From contig NZ_CANMOO010000001.1 of NCBI RefSeq assembly GCF_947499585.1, positions 1,550,001 to 1,614,000 on the forward strand: a stretch of 64,000 bases of DNA. Direction: 5' to 3'. Within the stretch, counting starts at the first letter, position 1. Every line of letters begins with the position of its first letter. Under the pieces are notes generated by a model that made no database searches, was not told the origin of the DNA, and worked only from the letters and a program-made list of their open reading frames with translations. Origin of the DNA: an uncultured Allomuricauda sp. Its GTDB lineage: Bacteria > Bacteroidota > Bacteroidia > Flavobacteriales > Flavobacteriaceae. The translations under genes were made by a program, and so were the position numbers. Positions 18,150 to 27,452 of the stretch are shown here, in pieces.

Positions 18150-20594
18150 ATGAAAGTCTTAAAATTTGGTGGTACATCGGTAGCCAATCCAGAAAATATA
18201 AATCGAGTTAAAGCAATTGTTCAAAACAATAGCGCTAAGAAAGTAGCTGTTGTAGTATCTGCATTTGGTGGTATTACAGATCTACTGCTCAATACCTCTC
18301 ATTTGGCTTCAAATCAAGATCTAAGCTATAAAAAAGGCCTCAAAGAAATCGAAGATAAACACATTGAAGCAATTAGAGAGCTCATCCCCGTTCAAACTCA
18401 AAGCACCATTTTAAGCAAGGTAAAAAGTGATTTAAACGTTTTGGAAACCCTTTTGGAAGGTTCATTTTTAATTGGAGAACTCACTCCCAAACTATCAGAT
18501 AAGATAGTAAGCTATGGAGAACTACTTTCTTCATTTATAATTAGTGAATTCTTTAAAGCTGACGGTTTAGATGCAGAATTTAAGGACAGTAGACAATTAA
18601 TTACTACTGATGAAAAATATGGCAATGCAAATGTTAACGTTGAAAAGACCTATAGCGATTGTAATACTTATTTTGAAAAAGCCAAACATCGGATAACTGT
18701 ACTTCCCGGGTTTGTTGCTTCAAGCAGTTCTGGGAATTCTACTACTTTAGGAAGAGGTGGTTCAGACTATACGGCAGCAATTATCGCTGCAGCCCAAGAA
18801 GCAGATATTCTTGAGATTTGGACAGATGTTAGCGGTATGTTTACGGCCAATCCCAAATTGGTGAAACAGGCAAAGTGTGTATCCAACATTAGTTATGAGG
18901 AGGCGATGGAACTATCGCATTTTGGAGCCAAGGTGCTTTATCCTCCTACTATTCAACCTGTTTTGAGCAAGGAAATCCCAATTGTCATCAAAAATACTTT
19001 TAAGCCTGAAGATGAAGGAACCTATATTGCCAAAAACAATAATGGCTACGGAAAAACAGTAAGAGGTATCAGTCATGTAGGGAATATTAGCTTACTTTCT
19101 TTAGAAGGACCTGGTATGATAGGTGTTCCTGGAATATCAAAACGTTTTTTTGAAACCTTGTCACTAGAAAATATAAGCGTAGTACTGATAACGCAAGCCT
19201 CTTCTGAACACTCTATTTGTGTAGGTATTTCTGATGAGGACGTTGAAAAAGCAATAGAATCGGTGAATACGGCTTTTGACTATGAAATTGCCAGTACAAA
19301 AATAAAACCGGTACTGGTTGAAAAGGATTTAGCCATTGTTGCTCTAGTTGGGGACAATATGAAAAGCCATCAGGGGCTGAGTGGTAAAATGTTCAGTACT
19401 TTAGGAAAGAACAATGTAAATATCAGAGCTATTGCTCAAGGTGCTTCAGAACGCAACATTTCTGCGGTAATTACAAAAACAGATGTGAAGAAAGCTCTTA
19501 ACTCATTGCATGAAGAGTTTTTTGAAGAAAATATAAAACAACTCAATCTCTTTGTAATGGGAGTTGGGAATGTTGGTTCCAAATTCCTTAACCAAATAAA
19601 ACAGCAGAAAAAATATTTAAAAGAAGAGCTTAAACTAAATGTTAGGGTTATTGGCATAAGCAACTCCAGAACTATGGCCTTTGATGAAGATGGAATCTCA
19701 TTAAAGGACTGGGAAACTACTTTAGCAAATGGCCAAAAAGCTGATAAAGAGGCGTTTTTTAAAACTGTAAAAACATTAAACTATCGTAATAGTGTTTTTG
19801 TGGATAATACTGCAAGTGGTCAGGTTTCGGAAAGCTATCCTGATTACCTTAAAAATAGCATCTCAGTGGTGACTTGCAATAAAATTGCCTGCTCTTCTGA
19901 TTATGACTATTACAGAAAGTTGAAACAATTGGCAAAGCAATACAATTCGCCATTTTTGTTTGAGACCAATGTTGGGGCCGGGCTTCCTATAATTGATACT
20001 TTAAAACATCTTATTGCTTCTGGAGATAAAGTGAAAAAGATTCAGGCAGTACTGTCTGGTAGCTTAAATTTTGTCTTTAACAATTTTAATGATTCCGTTA
20101 CCTTTCATGATATTGTAAAGCAAGCTCAAGAAGAAGGATACACCGAGCCTGACCCGACCATTGACCTAAGTGGTATAGATGTAATGCGAAAGATTCTAAT
20201 TCTAGCAAGAGAAAGTGGCAACCAATTGGATATAGAACAAATAGAAAACGATGCTTTTCTACCTAAAGAAAGTTTGGAGACCAATTCCAATGAAGGGTTT
20301 TTCGAATCCTTGAAGAAAAATGAGGTAACGTTTCAAAAACTGTTTAAAGAAGCTAAAGATGTTGATAGTAAACTTAAGTATGTAGCGCAGTTTGAAAATG
20401 GGAAAGCAAAGGTTGGGCTTCAAAAAATACCCAAGGGACACGATTTTTATAATCTAGAGGGTAGCGACAACATTGTGTTGTTTTATACAGAACGATATCC
20501 AAATCAACCCCTAATTATTAAAGGTGCAGGTGCAGGTGCCGAAGTCACAGCTTCTGGTATCTTTGCTGATATCATACGAATCGGAAATTTCTAA
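18150..20594 (+). CDS. thrA: Bifunctional aspartate kinase / homoserine dehydrogenase
   Basis: An 814-residue fusion catalysing the first and third steps from aspartate to threonine. The kinase domain opens with VLKFGGTSVANPEN and carries GRGGSDYTAAIIAAA and the FGAKVLYPPTIQP motif. Two ACT-type regulatory domains occupy about residues 315-460 (VPGISKRFFETLSLENISV, GKMFSTLGKNNVNIRAIAQG). Homoserine dehydrogenase follows: VMGVGNVGSKFLNQI binds NAD(P), and GAGLPIIDTLKHLIASGD holds the catalytic region. It is the first gene of thrABC; thrB starts one base after its stop codon. Feedback inhibition by threonine is expected from the family. Confidence 0.96.
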   Translation: MKVLKFGGTSVANPENINRVKAIVQNNSAKKVAVVVSAFGGITDLLLNTSHLASNQDLSYKKGLKEIEDKHIEAIRELIPVQTQSTILSKVKSDLNVLETLLEGSFLIGELTPKLSDKIVSYGELLSSFIISEFFKADGLDAEFKDSRQLITTDEKYGNANVNVEKTYSDCNTYFEKAKHRITVLPGFVASSSSGNSTTLGRGGSDYTAAIIAAAQEADILEIWTDVSGMFTANPKLVKQAKCVSNISYEEAMELSHFGAKVLYPPTIQPVLSKEIPIVIKNTFKPEDEGTYIAKNNNGYGKTVRGISHVGNISLLSLEGPGMIGVPGISKRFFETLSLENISVVLITQASSEHSICVGISDEDVEKAIESVNTAFDYEIASTKIKPVLVEKDLAIVALVGDNMKSHQGLSGKMFSTLGKNNVNIRAIAQGASERNISAVITKTDVKKALNSLHEEFFEENIKQLNLFVMGVGNVGSKFLNQIKQQKKYLKEELKLNVRVIGISNSRTMAFDEDGISLKDWETTLANGQKADKEAFFKTVKTLNYRNSVFVDNTASGQVSESYPDYLKNSISVVTCNKIACSSDYDYYRKLKQLAKQYNSPFLFETNVGAGLPIIDTLKHLIASGDKVKKIQAVLSGSLNFVFNNFNDSVTFHDIVKQAQEEGYTEPDPTIDLSGIDVMRKILILARESGNQLDIEQIENDAFLPKESLETNSNEGFFESLKKNEVTFQKLFKEAKDVDSKLKYVAQFENGKAKVGLQKIPKGHDFYNLEGSDNIVLFYTERYPNQPLIIKGAGAGAEVTASGIFADIIRIGNF

Positions 20595-20595
20595 G

Positions 20596-21519
20596 ATGGA
20601 AGAAATAAAGGTTTTTTGTCCGGCAACAATTGCCAACGTATCCTGCGGGTTTGATGTCCTTGGACTAGCATTGGATGCTGTGGGTGATGAAATGATAGTC
20701 AGAAAAACATCAGAAAAAGGAATAACAATCACCAAAATTTTAGGGCAGAAACTACCATTGGAAACCAACCTAAATGTTTCTGGCGTTGCGGGTTTAGCAC
20801 TATTAGAAAAAAGTGATTATCAAGGAGGTTTTGAAATTGAAATAGATAAAAGAATTAAACCAGGTAGTGGAATAGGAAGTAGCGCCGCTAGCTCTGCAGG
20901 AGCAGTATGGGCAATGAATGAATTGTTGGGAAAACCCTTTTCCAATCTGGAATTGGTTCAATTTGCCATGCAAGGAGAAAAACTGGCAAGTGATGTTGCT
21001 CATGCAGATAATGTTGCCCCTGCTATATATGGTGGTTTTACCCTGGTAAGAAGTTATGACCCTTTGGACATTATATCCATTCCAACCCCAAATGAGCTTT
21101 TTGCTACTGTAATCCATCCACAGATTGAAGTTAAAACCTCTGATTCCAGAAAGATTTTAAAGACGAACATCACCCTAGAAAAAGGGATACAACAATGGGG
21201 CAATGTAGGTGGTCTTATTGCCGGTCTTTTTAAGAATGATTACGATTTGATAGGACGTTCTTTAGAAGATCATATAGTAGAGCCTATTCGGTCAATATTG
21301 ATTCCAGGCTTCGATGATATAAAATCAAATGCGATAGAAGTCGGGGCATTAGGATGTGGGATTTCGGGTTCCGGTCCTTCCATTTTTGCTTTGAGCAAAG
21401 GAAAAAATACGGCCCAAGCAGTAGCAGAATCCATGAAAGAAACCTATAGGGATATTGGAATTCCTTTTGATATTCATGTTTCCAAAGTCAATACAGAAGG
21501 AGTAAAAAGAATAGCATAA
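20596..21519 (+). CDS. thrB: Homoserine kinase
   Basis: A GHMP-family kinase phosphorylating L-homoserine. I start it at ATG 20596 (MEEIKVFCPATIANVSCGFD), 1 nt after the thrA stop; the ORF extends upstream in frame inside thrA, but that part is not conserved. The ATP-binding motif is PGSGIGSSAASSAGA near residue 90; the C-terminal GHMP motif is GCGISGSGPSIFAL. 307 residues is normal. It is translationally coupled with thrA, and thrC starts 4 nt after. Confidence 0.96.
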   Translation: MEEIKVFCPATIANVSCGFDVLGLALDAVGDEMIVRKTSEKGITITKILGQKLPLETNLNVSGVAGLALLEKSDYQGGFEIEIDKRIKPGSGIGSSAASSAGAVWAMNELLGKPFSNLELVQFAMQGEKLASDVAHADNVAPAIYGGFTLVRSYDPLDIISIPTPNELFATVIHPQIEVKTSDSRKILKTNITLEKGIQQWGNVGGLIAGLFKNDYDLIGRSLEDHIVEPIRSILIPGFDDIKSNAIEVGALGCGISGSGPSIFALSKGKNTAQAVAESMKETYRDIGIPFDIHVSKVNTEGVKRIA

Positions 21520-21523
21520 ACCC

Positions 21524-22819
21524 ATGAAGTTTTACAGTTTAAACAATTCCAACGTTCAAGCTTCCTTTAAAGAAGCGGTCATTGCAGGTATCGCTCCAGA
21601 TAAAGGACTTTATTTTCCAGAAGAAATTCGGTCATTATCTTCAGATTTTTTTAAAAACATAGATTCCTACTCTAATCATGAGATAGCCTTCAAAGCAATT
21701 CATCAATTTGTGAGTGCTGATCTTCCTGATGAAATTTTAGAGGAAATCATTGAGAATGTGCTGGATTTTGATTTTCCTGTAGTGGAAATTGAAGAGAATG
21801 TCGCCACACTTGAGCTTTTTCACGGTCCCACCATGGCATTTAAAGATGTTGGGGCAAGATTTATGGCCAACTGTCTAGGCTACTTTTCAAGGAATGAAAC
21901 TAGTGAGGTCACAGTACTTGTAGCTACATCTGGAGATACCGGCGGCGCCGTGGCAAACGGTTTTTTGAGTGTTAAAGGGGTAAATGTGGTCATCCTATAT
22001 CCTAGCGGAAAAGTAAGCGACATTCAAGAGAAGCAATTAACTACTTTGGGACAAAATATTGTAGCCATGGAGGTGAGTGGCACTTTTGATGATTGTCAAC
22101 GTATGGTGAAAACCGCTTTTCTGGACACGGAAATTACCAATCAAAAGAAATTGACCTCTGCGAACAGTATTAATATAGCACGATGGTTGCCGCAACTGTT
22201 CTATTTCTTATTTGCATACAAACAAGCAAAATCCAAAAACAAAGAAATTGTCTTCTCAGTACCCTCTGGTAATTTTGGAAATATTTGTGCCGGAATAGTA
22301 GCCCAAAAATTGGGAATGCCCGTGAAACATTTTATAGCATCTACAAATGCCAATGATGTGGTTCCCAGTTTTATGCAGAATGGTGTTTATGAACCTATGC
22401 CATCCGTAGCAACAATTTCAAACGCAATGGATGTTGGTGACCCCAGTAATTTTGTACGAATTAGACATTTGTATAAAAATAACTTTTCAAAACTTCAAGA
22501 AAACCTTTCATCCTATTCTTTCTTGGATGGAGCCACAAAATCAGCAATGCAAAAGATTTATTCTGAATCTGGATACGTGGCCGACCCCCATGGTGCAGTA
22601 GGTTATCTTGGCCTTAAAGAATATCAAAAAACAAATCCAAATGTGTACGGCATCTTCTTGGAAACAGCGCACCCAGTGAAGTTTTTAGATGTTGTTGAGG
22701 ATACGCTAGGTCTTTCTCCAGAAATACCTCCCCAAATCCAAAAAGTAATGGGCAAGGAAAAAAAATCAATCAAAATCAGTACGTATGAAGAGCTAAAATC
22801 CTATTTGAAGGATAGTTAG
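21524..22819 (+). CDS. thrC: Threonine synthase
   Basis: A PLP enzyme converting O-phosphohomoserine to threonine, the last step of the operon. 431 residues. The PLP-binding lysine is Lys107 in HGPTMAFKDVGARF; the phosphate loop is SGDTGGAVANGF and the substrate-side motif SANSINIARWLPQ. The long N-terminal region (YSLNNSNVQASFKEAVIAG, APDKGLYFPEE) marks the enterobacterial/Bacteroidota subfamily. It ends the thr operon; 101 nt separate it from gcvT, with no clear terminator. Confidence 0.96.
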   Translation: MKFYSLNNSNVQASFKEAVIAGIAPDKGLYFPEEIRSLSSDFFKNIDSYSNHEIAFKAIHQFVSADLPDEILEEIIENVLDFDFPVVEIEENVATLELFHGPTMAFKDVGARFMANCLGYFSRNETSEVTVLVATSGDTGGAVANGFLSVKGVNVVILYPSGKVSDIQEKQLTTLGQNIVAMEVSGTFDDCQRMVKTAFLDTEITNQKKLTSANSINIARWLPQLFYFLFAYKQAKSKNKEIVFSVPSGNFGNICAGIVAQKLGMPVKHFIASTNANDVVPSFMQNGVYEPMPSVATISNAMDVGDPSNFVRIRHLYKNNFSKLQENLSSYSFLDGATKSAMQKIYSESGYVADPHGAVGYLGLKEYQKTNPNVYGIFLETAHPVKFLDVVEDTLGLSPEIPPQIQKVMGKEKKSIKISTYEELKSYLKDS

Positions 22820-22920
22820 CTAATTTCTCTTCCCAATTAACATCACTTTGTTCAAAATATTAGTTGGTAAACAGTTTCGTCTTGGGTGAAATCAATAAAT
22901 TTATCCCATAAATTGATGTC

Positions 22921-24006
22921 ATGAAATCTACCGCATTAAGTGAAACACATATTTCTTTAGGAGCTAAAATGGTTCCCTTTGCCGGCTATAATATGCCAGT
23001 GTCTTATGAGGGGATAAATATTGAACATGAAACAGTTAGAAATGCCGTTGGTGTATTTGATGTTTCGCATATGGGCGAATTTCTTGTTGAAGGCCCTAAG
23101 GCATTGGAACTCATCCAAAAAGTAACGTCTAACGATGCTGGCAAACTAGTAATCGGTAAAGCGCAATATAGTTGCTTTCCTAATGAGACAGGTGGGATTG
23201 TCGACGATTTAATCGTTTATAAGATAAAAGAAGAAACGTATCTATTGGTAGTAAATGCTTCAAATATTGAAAAAGATTGGAATCATATTTCAAAATACAA
23301 TGAAGTGATTGGGGCCACACTACGTGACCTATCTGATGAGTATTCCTTATTGGCAATTCAAGGCCCCAAAGCTGTTGATGCTATGCAATCCCTATCATCC
23401 ATAGACCTTTCTGCAATAAAGTTCTACAACTTTGTTGTTGGTGACTTTGCAGGTATAGAACATGTTATCATTTCAGCTACTGGCTATACAGGTTCTGGAG
23501 GGTTTGAGATTTATTGTAAAAACGCTGAAGTGAAACAGGTTTGGGACAAGGTATTGGAGGCAGGAGCAGGTTTTGGGATAAAACCTATTGGTTTAGCTGC
23601 CAGGGATACACTTAGGTTAGAAATGGGGTATTGTCTCTATGGTAACGATATTGATGACACTACTTCTCCGCTAGAAGCAGGATTAGGGTGGGTTACCAAA
23701 TTCACCAAAGATTTTGTCAATAGTGAAGCTTTGGCAAAAGAAAAGGAAGAAGGACCTAAACGAAAATTAATTGCTTTTCAAATAGAAGAGAAAGGAATTC
23801 CAAGAAGTGGATATGTTATATTGAATGAAGAAGGAGATGAAATTGGAAAAGTCACATCTGGAACTATGTCCCCTTCTCTTTCAAAAGGGATTGGTTTGGG
23901 ATATGTTACTACGGAAAATTCAAAAGTAGATAGTAAAATACACATTCAGATAAGAAAAAATCAAGTTCCCGCCACTATTGTAAAACTTCCATTTTACAAA
24001 TCATAA
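22921..24006 (+). CDS. gcvT: Glycine cleavage system aminomethyltransferase (T-protein)
   Basis: A 361-residue folate-dependent T-protein that transfers the methylene group from the lipoyl arm of GcvH to tetrahydrofolate. Motifs: [32 protein letters not shown] (catalytic Asp region), [13 protein letters not shown], and [18 protein letters not shown]. The C-terminal GCV_T_C domain includes [13 protein letters not shown]. gcvH and gcvP are not nearby, as is usual in flavobacteria. glsA starts immediately after its stop, so the two are coupled. No glycine riboswitch is visible upstream. Confidence 0.95.
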   Translation: MKSTALSETHISLGAKMVPFAGYNMPVSYEGINIEHETVRNAVGVFDVSHMGEFLVEGPKALELIQKVTSNDAGKLVIGKAQYSCFPNETGGIVDDLIVYKIKEETYLLVVNASNIEKDWNHISKYNEVIGATLRDLSDEYSLLAIQGPKAVDAMQSLSSIDLSAIKFYNFVVGDFAGIEHVIISATGYTGSGGFEIYCKNAEVKQVWDKVLEAGAGFGIKPIGLAARDTLRLEMGYCLYGNDIDDTTSPLEAGLGWVTKFTKDFVNSEALAKEKEEGPKRKLIAFQIEEKGIPRSGYVILNEEGDEIGKVTSGTMSPSLSKGIGLGYVTTENSKVDSKIHIQIRKNQVPATIVKLPFYKS

Positions 24007-24921
24007 ATGAAAGACTTTCAGCCCATCATAAAAAAAATTGTCAACGAAGCCAAAAGGCAAACTGACAAGGGCAAAGTGGCAAACTATATCCCCGAACTAT
24101 CCAACATTGATCCCAACAAATTTGGTATCTGCATATTGGATAACAATGGCGTTGAATATAAAGCTGGTGATTCCAATGAACAGTTTTCAATACAAAGTAT
24201 TTCAAAAGTGTTATCCTTATCCATGGCTTTTTCCATAATTGGTGAAGATTTGTGGAAACGCGTTGGTGTAGAACCGTCAGGAGATCCATTCAACCATCTA
24301 TCACTATTGGAAATGGAGAACGGTATTCCTAGGAATCCCCTAATAAATGCAGGAGCCATAGTTTTAAGTGACATTTTAATTTCAAATCTAAAAGACCCAA
24401 AATTAGATTTTTTAAAATATGTTCAAGGTATCGCCAATGACCCTTCCATCTCCTATGATGAAAAAGTTGCGGAATCAGAAAAAAGAACTGGTTTCAGAAA
24501 CTATGCTGCCGCGTATTTAATAAAATCCTTTGGAAACTTAGAAAACGATGTTGAAACGGTATTGGATTTTTATTTCCATTCTTGTTCCATTAAAATGTCA
24601 TGCGAACAATTGGTGAAGGTTTTCTACATTTTCATGAACAGGGGAAACTGCTTGCAAAATAACAACTACCTAAAATTGCCACAGGTAAAACGTATTAATG
24701 CCATAATGTTAAGTTGTGGCTTTTATGATGAAGCAGGAGAATTTGCTTTTGAAGTGGGCCTACCAGGAAAAAGTGGTGTAGGTGGAGGAATTGTTGCCTT
24801 ATTACCCAATACGTTTTGCGTAGCTACATGGTCACCTGGATTAAATAAAAAAGGAAATTCCAAACTAGGTATGCTGGCTTTGGAAAAACTAACGACCGAT
24901 ACCGGTTTGTCAATATTTTAA
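24007..24921 (+). CDS. glsA: Glutaminase A
   Basis: A 304-residue glutaminase of the serine beta-lactamase-like fold, hydrolysing glutamine to glutamate and ammonia. The catalytic Ser64-x-x-Lys67 is in QFSIQSISKVLSL. Other motifs are PFNHLSLLEMENGIPRNPLINAGAI, the Tyr of FRNYAAAYL, and GLPGKSGVGGGIVALLP. The start codon abuts the gcvT stop (zero spacing), and the next gene starts 3 nt downstream, showing one transcript. Confidence 0.95.
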   Translation: MKDFQPIIKKIVNEAKRQTDKGKVANYIPELSNIDPNKFGICILDNNGVEYKAGDSNEQFSIQSISKVLSLSMAFSIIGEDLWKRVGVEPSGDPFNHLSLLEMENGIPRNPLINAGAIVLSDILISNLKDPKLDFLKYVQGIANDPSISYDEKVAESEKRTGFRNYAAAYLIKSFGNLENDVETVLDFYFHSCSIKMSCEQLVKVFYIFMNRGNCLQNNNYLKLPQVKRINAIMLSCGFYDEAGEFAFEVGLPGKSGVGGGIVALLPNTFCVATWSPGLNKKGNSKLGMLALEKLTTDTGLSIF

Positions 24922-24924
24922 TAT

Positions 24925-25746
24925 TTGGATAAAAAAAAGATACTTATACTTGGCGCAAGTGGTTTTATAGGCAACGCCATCTACAAAGAACTCTGCTCCT
25001 ACTTTGACACATATGGCACCTATTGTTCCAATACCTCTTTCTCTAAAAACCAGCAGTTTTACAGATATGACTTAGAGGAAGACGATATTTTTCATGTTTT
25101 AGAAAAGGTAAATCCTGATTTCATTATTTCTGCTTTACGTGGAAATTTTGGCTCCCAGATTCAAGCGCATCAGCATTTAATGGAATACATTATAAAGCAT
25201 GAGTCCAAATTATATTTTATCTCTTCTGCCAATGTTTTTGATGCATATAGTAAATTTCCTTCATACGAATCTGACAAAACACTTTCGGAAAGTGTTTATG
25301 GCAGGCTTAAGATCAAGATAGAGAATATGATGATGCGGTTACCGAAAGAGAAAACCGCTATTTTGAGAGTCCCAATGGTTTTTGGAAATACATCGCCCAG
25401 GGTTAAGGAAATTAGAACATGTTTGGAAAATAATGAACCTATTGACGTGTTTCCAAATCTTATTATAAATGTTACCAATGATGACAAACTTACCCAACAA
25501 ATTCATTATTTGATCAATAGGGATAAAAGCGGTGTTTTTCATTTAGGTAGTGTAGATCTAATTCAACACGAGGAGTTCATTAAGGAGGTTATAAAACGTA
25601 TGGGAAATTTTCATCCCTTGCTAAAACGAGTCTTTACCACTAATGAAGATCGCTATTTAGCAGCATTGCCCAAGGATAATAAACTACCTAAAAACCTTAG
25701 GATTCGCTATCAAGATATTATTGATCATCACATTACGGTTGATTAA
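24925..25746 (+). CDS. NAD(P)-dependent sugar-nucleotide reductase/epimerase (RmlD-like SDR)
   Basis: A 273-residue extended short-chain dehydrogenase. It opens with a Rossmann motif, ILILGASGFIGNAIYKEL. The central YGRLKIKIENMM holds the YxxxK catalytic pair, and LRVPMVFGNTSPRVK resembles the RmlD family. The start is TTG at 24925 (no in-frame ATG in the spacer), 3 nt after the glsA stop. The substrate is unknown: there are no O-antigen or dTDP-sugar genes around, so a generic housekeeping role in this gcvT operon is more likely than rhamnose synthesis. Confidence 0.78.
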   Translation: MDKKKILILGASGFIGNAIYKELCSYFDTYGTYCSNTSFSKNQQFYRYDLEEDDIFHVLEKVNPDFIISALRGNFGSQIQAHQHLMEYIIKHESKLYFISSANVFDAYSKFPSYESDKTLSESVYGRLKIKIENMMMRLPKEKTAILRVPMVFGNTSPRVKEIRTCLENNEPIDVFPNLIINVTNDDKLTQQIHYLINRDKSGVFHLGSVDLIQHEEFIKEVIKRMGNFHPLLKRVFTTNEDRYLAALPKDNKLPKNLRIRYQDIIDHHITVD

Positions 25747-25763
25747 TTTTTTGAAAATTGTTT

Positions 25764-25796
25764 TTTGAAAATTTAAAAGTGATTTAGCTAACTTTA
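25764..25796 (+). promoter_or_regulatory. Putative promoter of the pterin dehydratase gene
   Basis: TTTG at 25764-25767, a 21-nt spacer, and TAACTTTA at 25789-25796, one mismatch from TAnnTTTG. It lies 17 nt before the ATG. Confidence 0.4.
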
Positions 25797-25812
25797 GGAA
25801 AATTGAAAGTTA

Positions 25813-26100
25813 ATGGAAAAGTTAAGTATTGACCAGATTGAAGAGTTTCTAAAGGACATAGACGGATGGGCTTATATGGATGGTGCGATTTGGAAATCAT
25901 TTAAGTTCCAAGATTTTAAAGACACCTTTTCCATAATGACGAGGATTGCCTTTGAATGTGAAAAACAAAATCATCATCCTAACTGGGAAAATGTATACAA
26001 TAATCTCACCATCAAATTAAATACACATGATGTAGGTGGTATTACCCAAAATGATTTCAACCTTGCTAAAAGCATAGAAAAAATTGTCAATAACAAATAG
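25813..26100 (+). CDS. phhB: Pterin-4a-carbinolamine dehydratase
   Basis: A 95-residue PCD/DCoH-family protein that dehydrates 4a-hydroxytetrahydropterin. The active-site motif is CEKQNHHPNWENVYNNLTI (His54, His55, Pro56, Trp58), followed by a conserved THDVGGIT stretch. No phenylalanine hydroxylase gene is adjacent. In bacteria lacking that enzyme PCD has also been linked to molybdopterin or folate metabolism. Confidence 0.93.
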   Translation: MEKLSIDQIEEFLKDIDGWAYMDGAIWKSFKFQDFKDTFSIMTRIAFECEKQNHHPNWENVYNNLTIKLNTHDVGGITQNDFNLAKSIEKIVNNK

Positions 26101-26121
26101 TGATACAGCTATAAGTTGCAC

Positions 26122-26151
26122 TTGACAAAGGGGCTTTTTTTGCTAAATTTG
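26122..26151 (+). promoter_or_regulatory. Promoter of yebC
   Basis: TTG at 26122-26124, a 19-nt spacer, and an exact TAAATTTG at 26144-26151; the ATG is 28 nt downstream. Confidence 0.6.
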
Positions 26152-26178
26152 CCCCCTATCCATAACCAAAAATAATTC

Positions 26179-26889
26179 ATGGGAAGAGCATTTGAATTTA
26201 GAAAAGCGCGAAAAATGAAACGTTGGTCTGCAATGTCCAAAGCCTTTACACGTATAGGCAAGGATATTGTAATGGCAGTAAAAGAAGGTGGGCCAGATCC
26301 CGATTCCAACTCTAGGTTACGAGCGGTCATTCAGAATGCCAAATCCGTCAACATGCCCAAGGACAATGTGGAGCGAGCAATAAAAAGAGCGAGCGACAAA
26401 AGTCTAGGCGATTATAAAGAAGTTTTGTTTGAAGGTTATGCACCGCATGGTATCGCTATACTTGTAGAAACTGCAACTGATAATAATACCAGAACAGTAG
26501 CTAACATCAGAAGTTATTTCAACAAATGCAATGGTAGTCTGGGAACATCGGGTTCTGTAGAATTCATGTTTGACCATACATGTAATTTCCGTATTCCTGC
26601 TGAAGGAATAGATCCGGAGGAGCTTGAGTTGGAAATGATTGATTTTGGAGCGGAGGAAGTATTTGTTGACGAGGACGGCATATTAATATATGCACCTTTT
26701 GAAAGCTTTGGAGCCATCCAAAAAGAATTGGAAAACAGAAGTTTGGAAATCTTATCCTCTGGATTTGAACGTATTCCACAAGTTACAAAAGCATTAACCG
26801 AAGAACAAGCCGCTGATGTGGAAAAACTATTGGAAAAAATAGAAGAGGATGATGACGTCCAGAACGTCTATCATACAATGGAAGAATAG
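26179..26889 (+). CDS. YebC/PmpR family protein
   Basis: A 236-residue member of the YebC family: cytoplasmic proteins described both as transcriptional regulators and, more recently, as translation factors easing proline-rich stalls. It begins MGRAFEFRKARKMKRW, a family hallmark, and continues with FTRIGKDIVMAVKEGGPDP, NMPKDNVERAIKRA, GYAPHGIAILVE, and an acidic C-terminal domain (EEDDDVQNVYHTMEE). It has its own consensus promoter. Confidence 0.94.
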   Translation: MGRAFEFRKARKMKRWSAMSKAFTRIGKDIVMAVKEGGPDPDSNSRLRAVIQNAKSVNMPKDNVERAIKRASDKSLGDYKEVLFEGYAPHGIAILVETATDNNTRTVANIRSYFNKCNGSLGTSGSVEFMFDHTCNFRIPAEGIDPEELELEMIDFGAEEVFVDEDGILIYAPFESFGAIQKELENRSLEILSSGFERIPQVTKALTEEQAADVEKLLEKIEEDDDVQNVYHTMEE

Positions 26890-26957
26890 GATTTATTTAA
26901 AATTATCGTTTGTAAAGTGAGACATTCTTTGTCGACCAATTAACAAACTCTTCCGCC

Positions 26958-27452
26958 ATGCGTATCATAATTGTCAGTTTTGTTCTGTTCCTCACTCTTG
27001 GAATCTCGTATTCTCAAGAAATGACCTCTGCCCAACTTCTTGAAATCATAGAACAAGAGGCCGATACGGTTAAGGCTAATGGCAATTCCATTCAGTTCTT
27101 ATTGAAAGAGACTGTGCTGATTTGTATTTACGATGAGAATGCCAACAGAATGCGCATTATCTCACCTATTGTTAAACGTGAAGAAATTGGGGAGGAAGAA
27201 TTATTAAATGCATTTGTAGCTAACTTTCATTCCGCATTAGATGTAAAGTATGCTTTAAGTGATGAGATTATCTGGTCAGTTTTCACTCATCCGTTAATGG
27301 AACTTTCGGAGCATCAAGTTGTGGATGCCATAAACCAAGTATATTCTGCCGCCGTTACCTTTGGTGGTTCTTATTCAAGTACAAATATTGTATTTCCGGG
27401 GAATACAAAAAAGACGGAAAAGCCTAAACCTAAGCTTTTAAATAAAATTTAA
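26958..27452 (+). CDS. Small secreted protein, YbjN/chaperone-like fold possible
   Basis: A 164-residue protein with a clear SPI signal peptide (residues 1-19, cleavage near GISYSQ). The mature part alternates strands and helices: NGNSIQFLLKETVLICIYDE, MRIISPIVKREEIGEEEL, FVANFHSALDVKYALSDEIIW, and a Gly/Ser-rich tail. The layout recalls type III chaperone/YbjN-like proteins, but the exact family is not recognised. Its stop overlaps the convergent acyltransferase gene by 4 nt. Confidence 0.6.
   Translation: MRIIIVSFVLFLTLGISYSQEMTSAQLLEIIEQEADTVKANGNSIQFLLKETVLICIYDENANRMRIISPIVKREEIGEEELLNAFVANFHSALDVKYALSDEIIWSVFTHPLMELSEHQVVDAINQVYSAAVTFGGSYSSTNIVFPGNTKKTEKPKPKLLNKI

Noticed and set aside
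22820..22920. Possible glycine riboswitch before gcvT
   Set aside because: The gap is only 101 nt and I see no tandem aptamer core; a promoter or simple operon continuation is enough.
24925..25746. dTDP-rhamnose synthesis enzyme RmlD
   Set aside because: No rmlA, rmlB or rmlC nearby; only a family-level likeness to RmlD.
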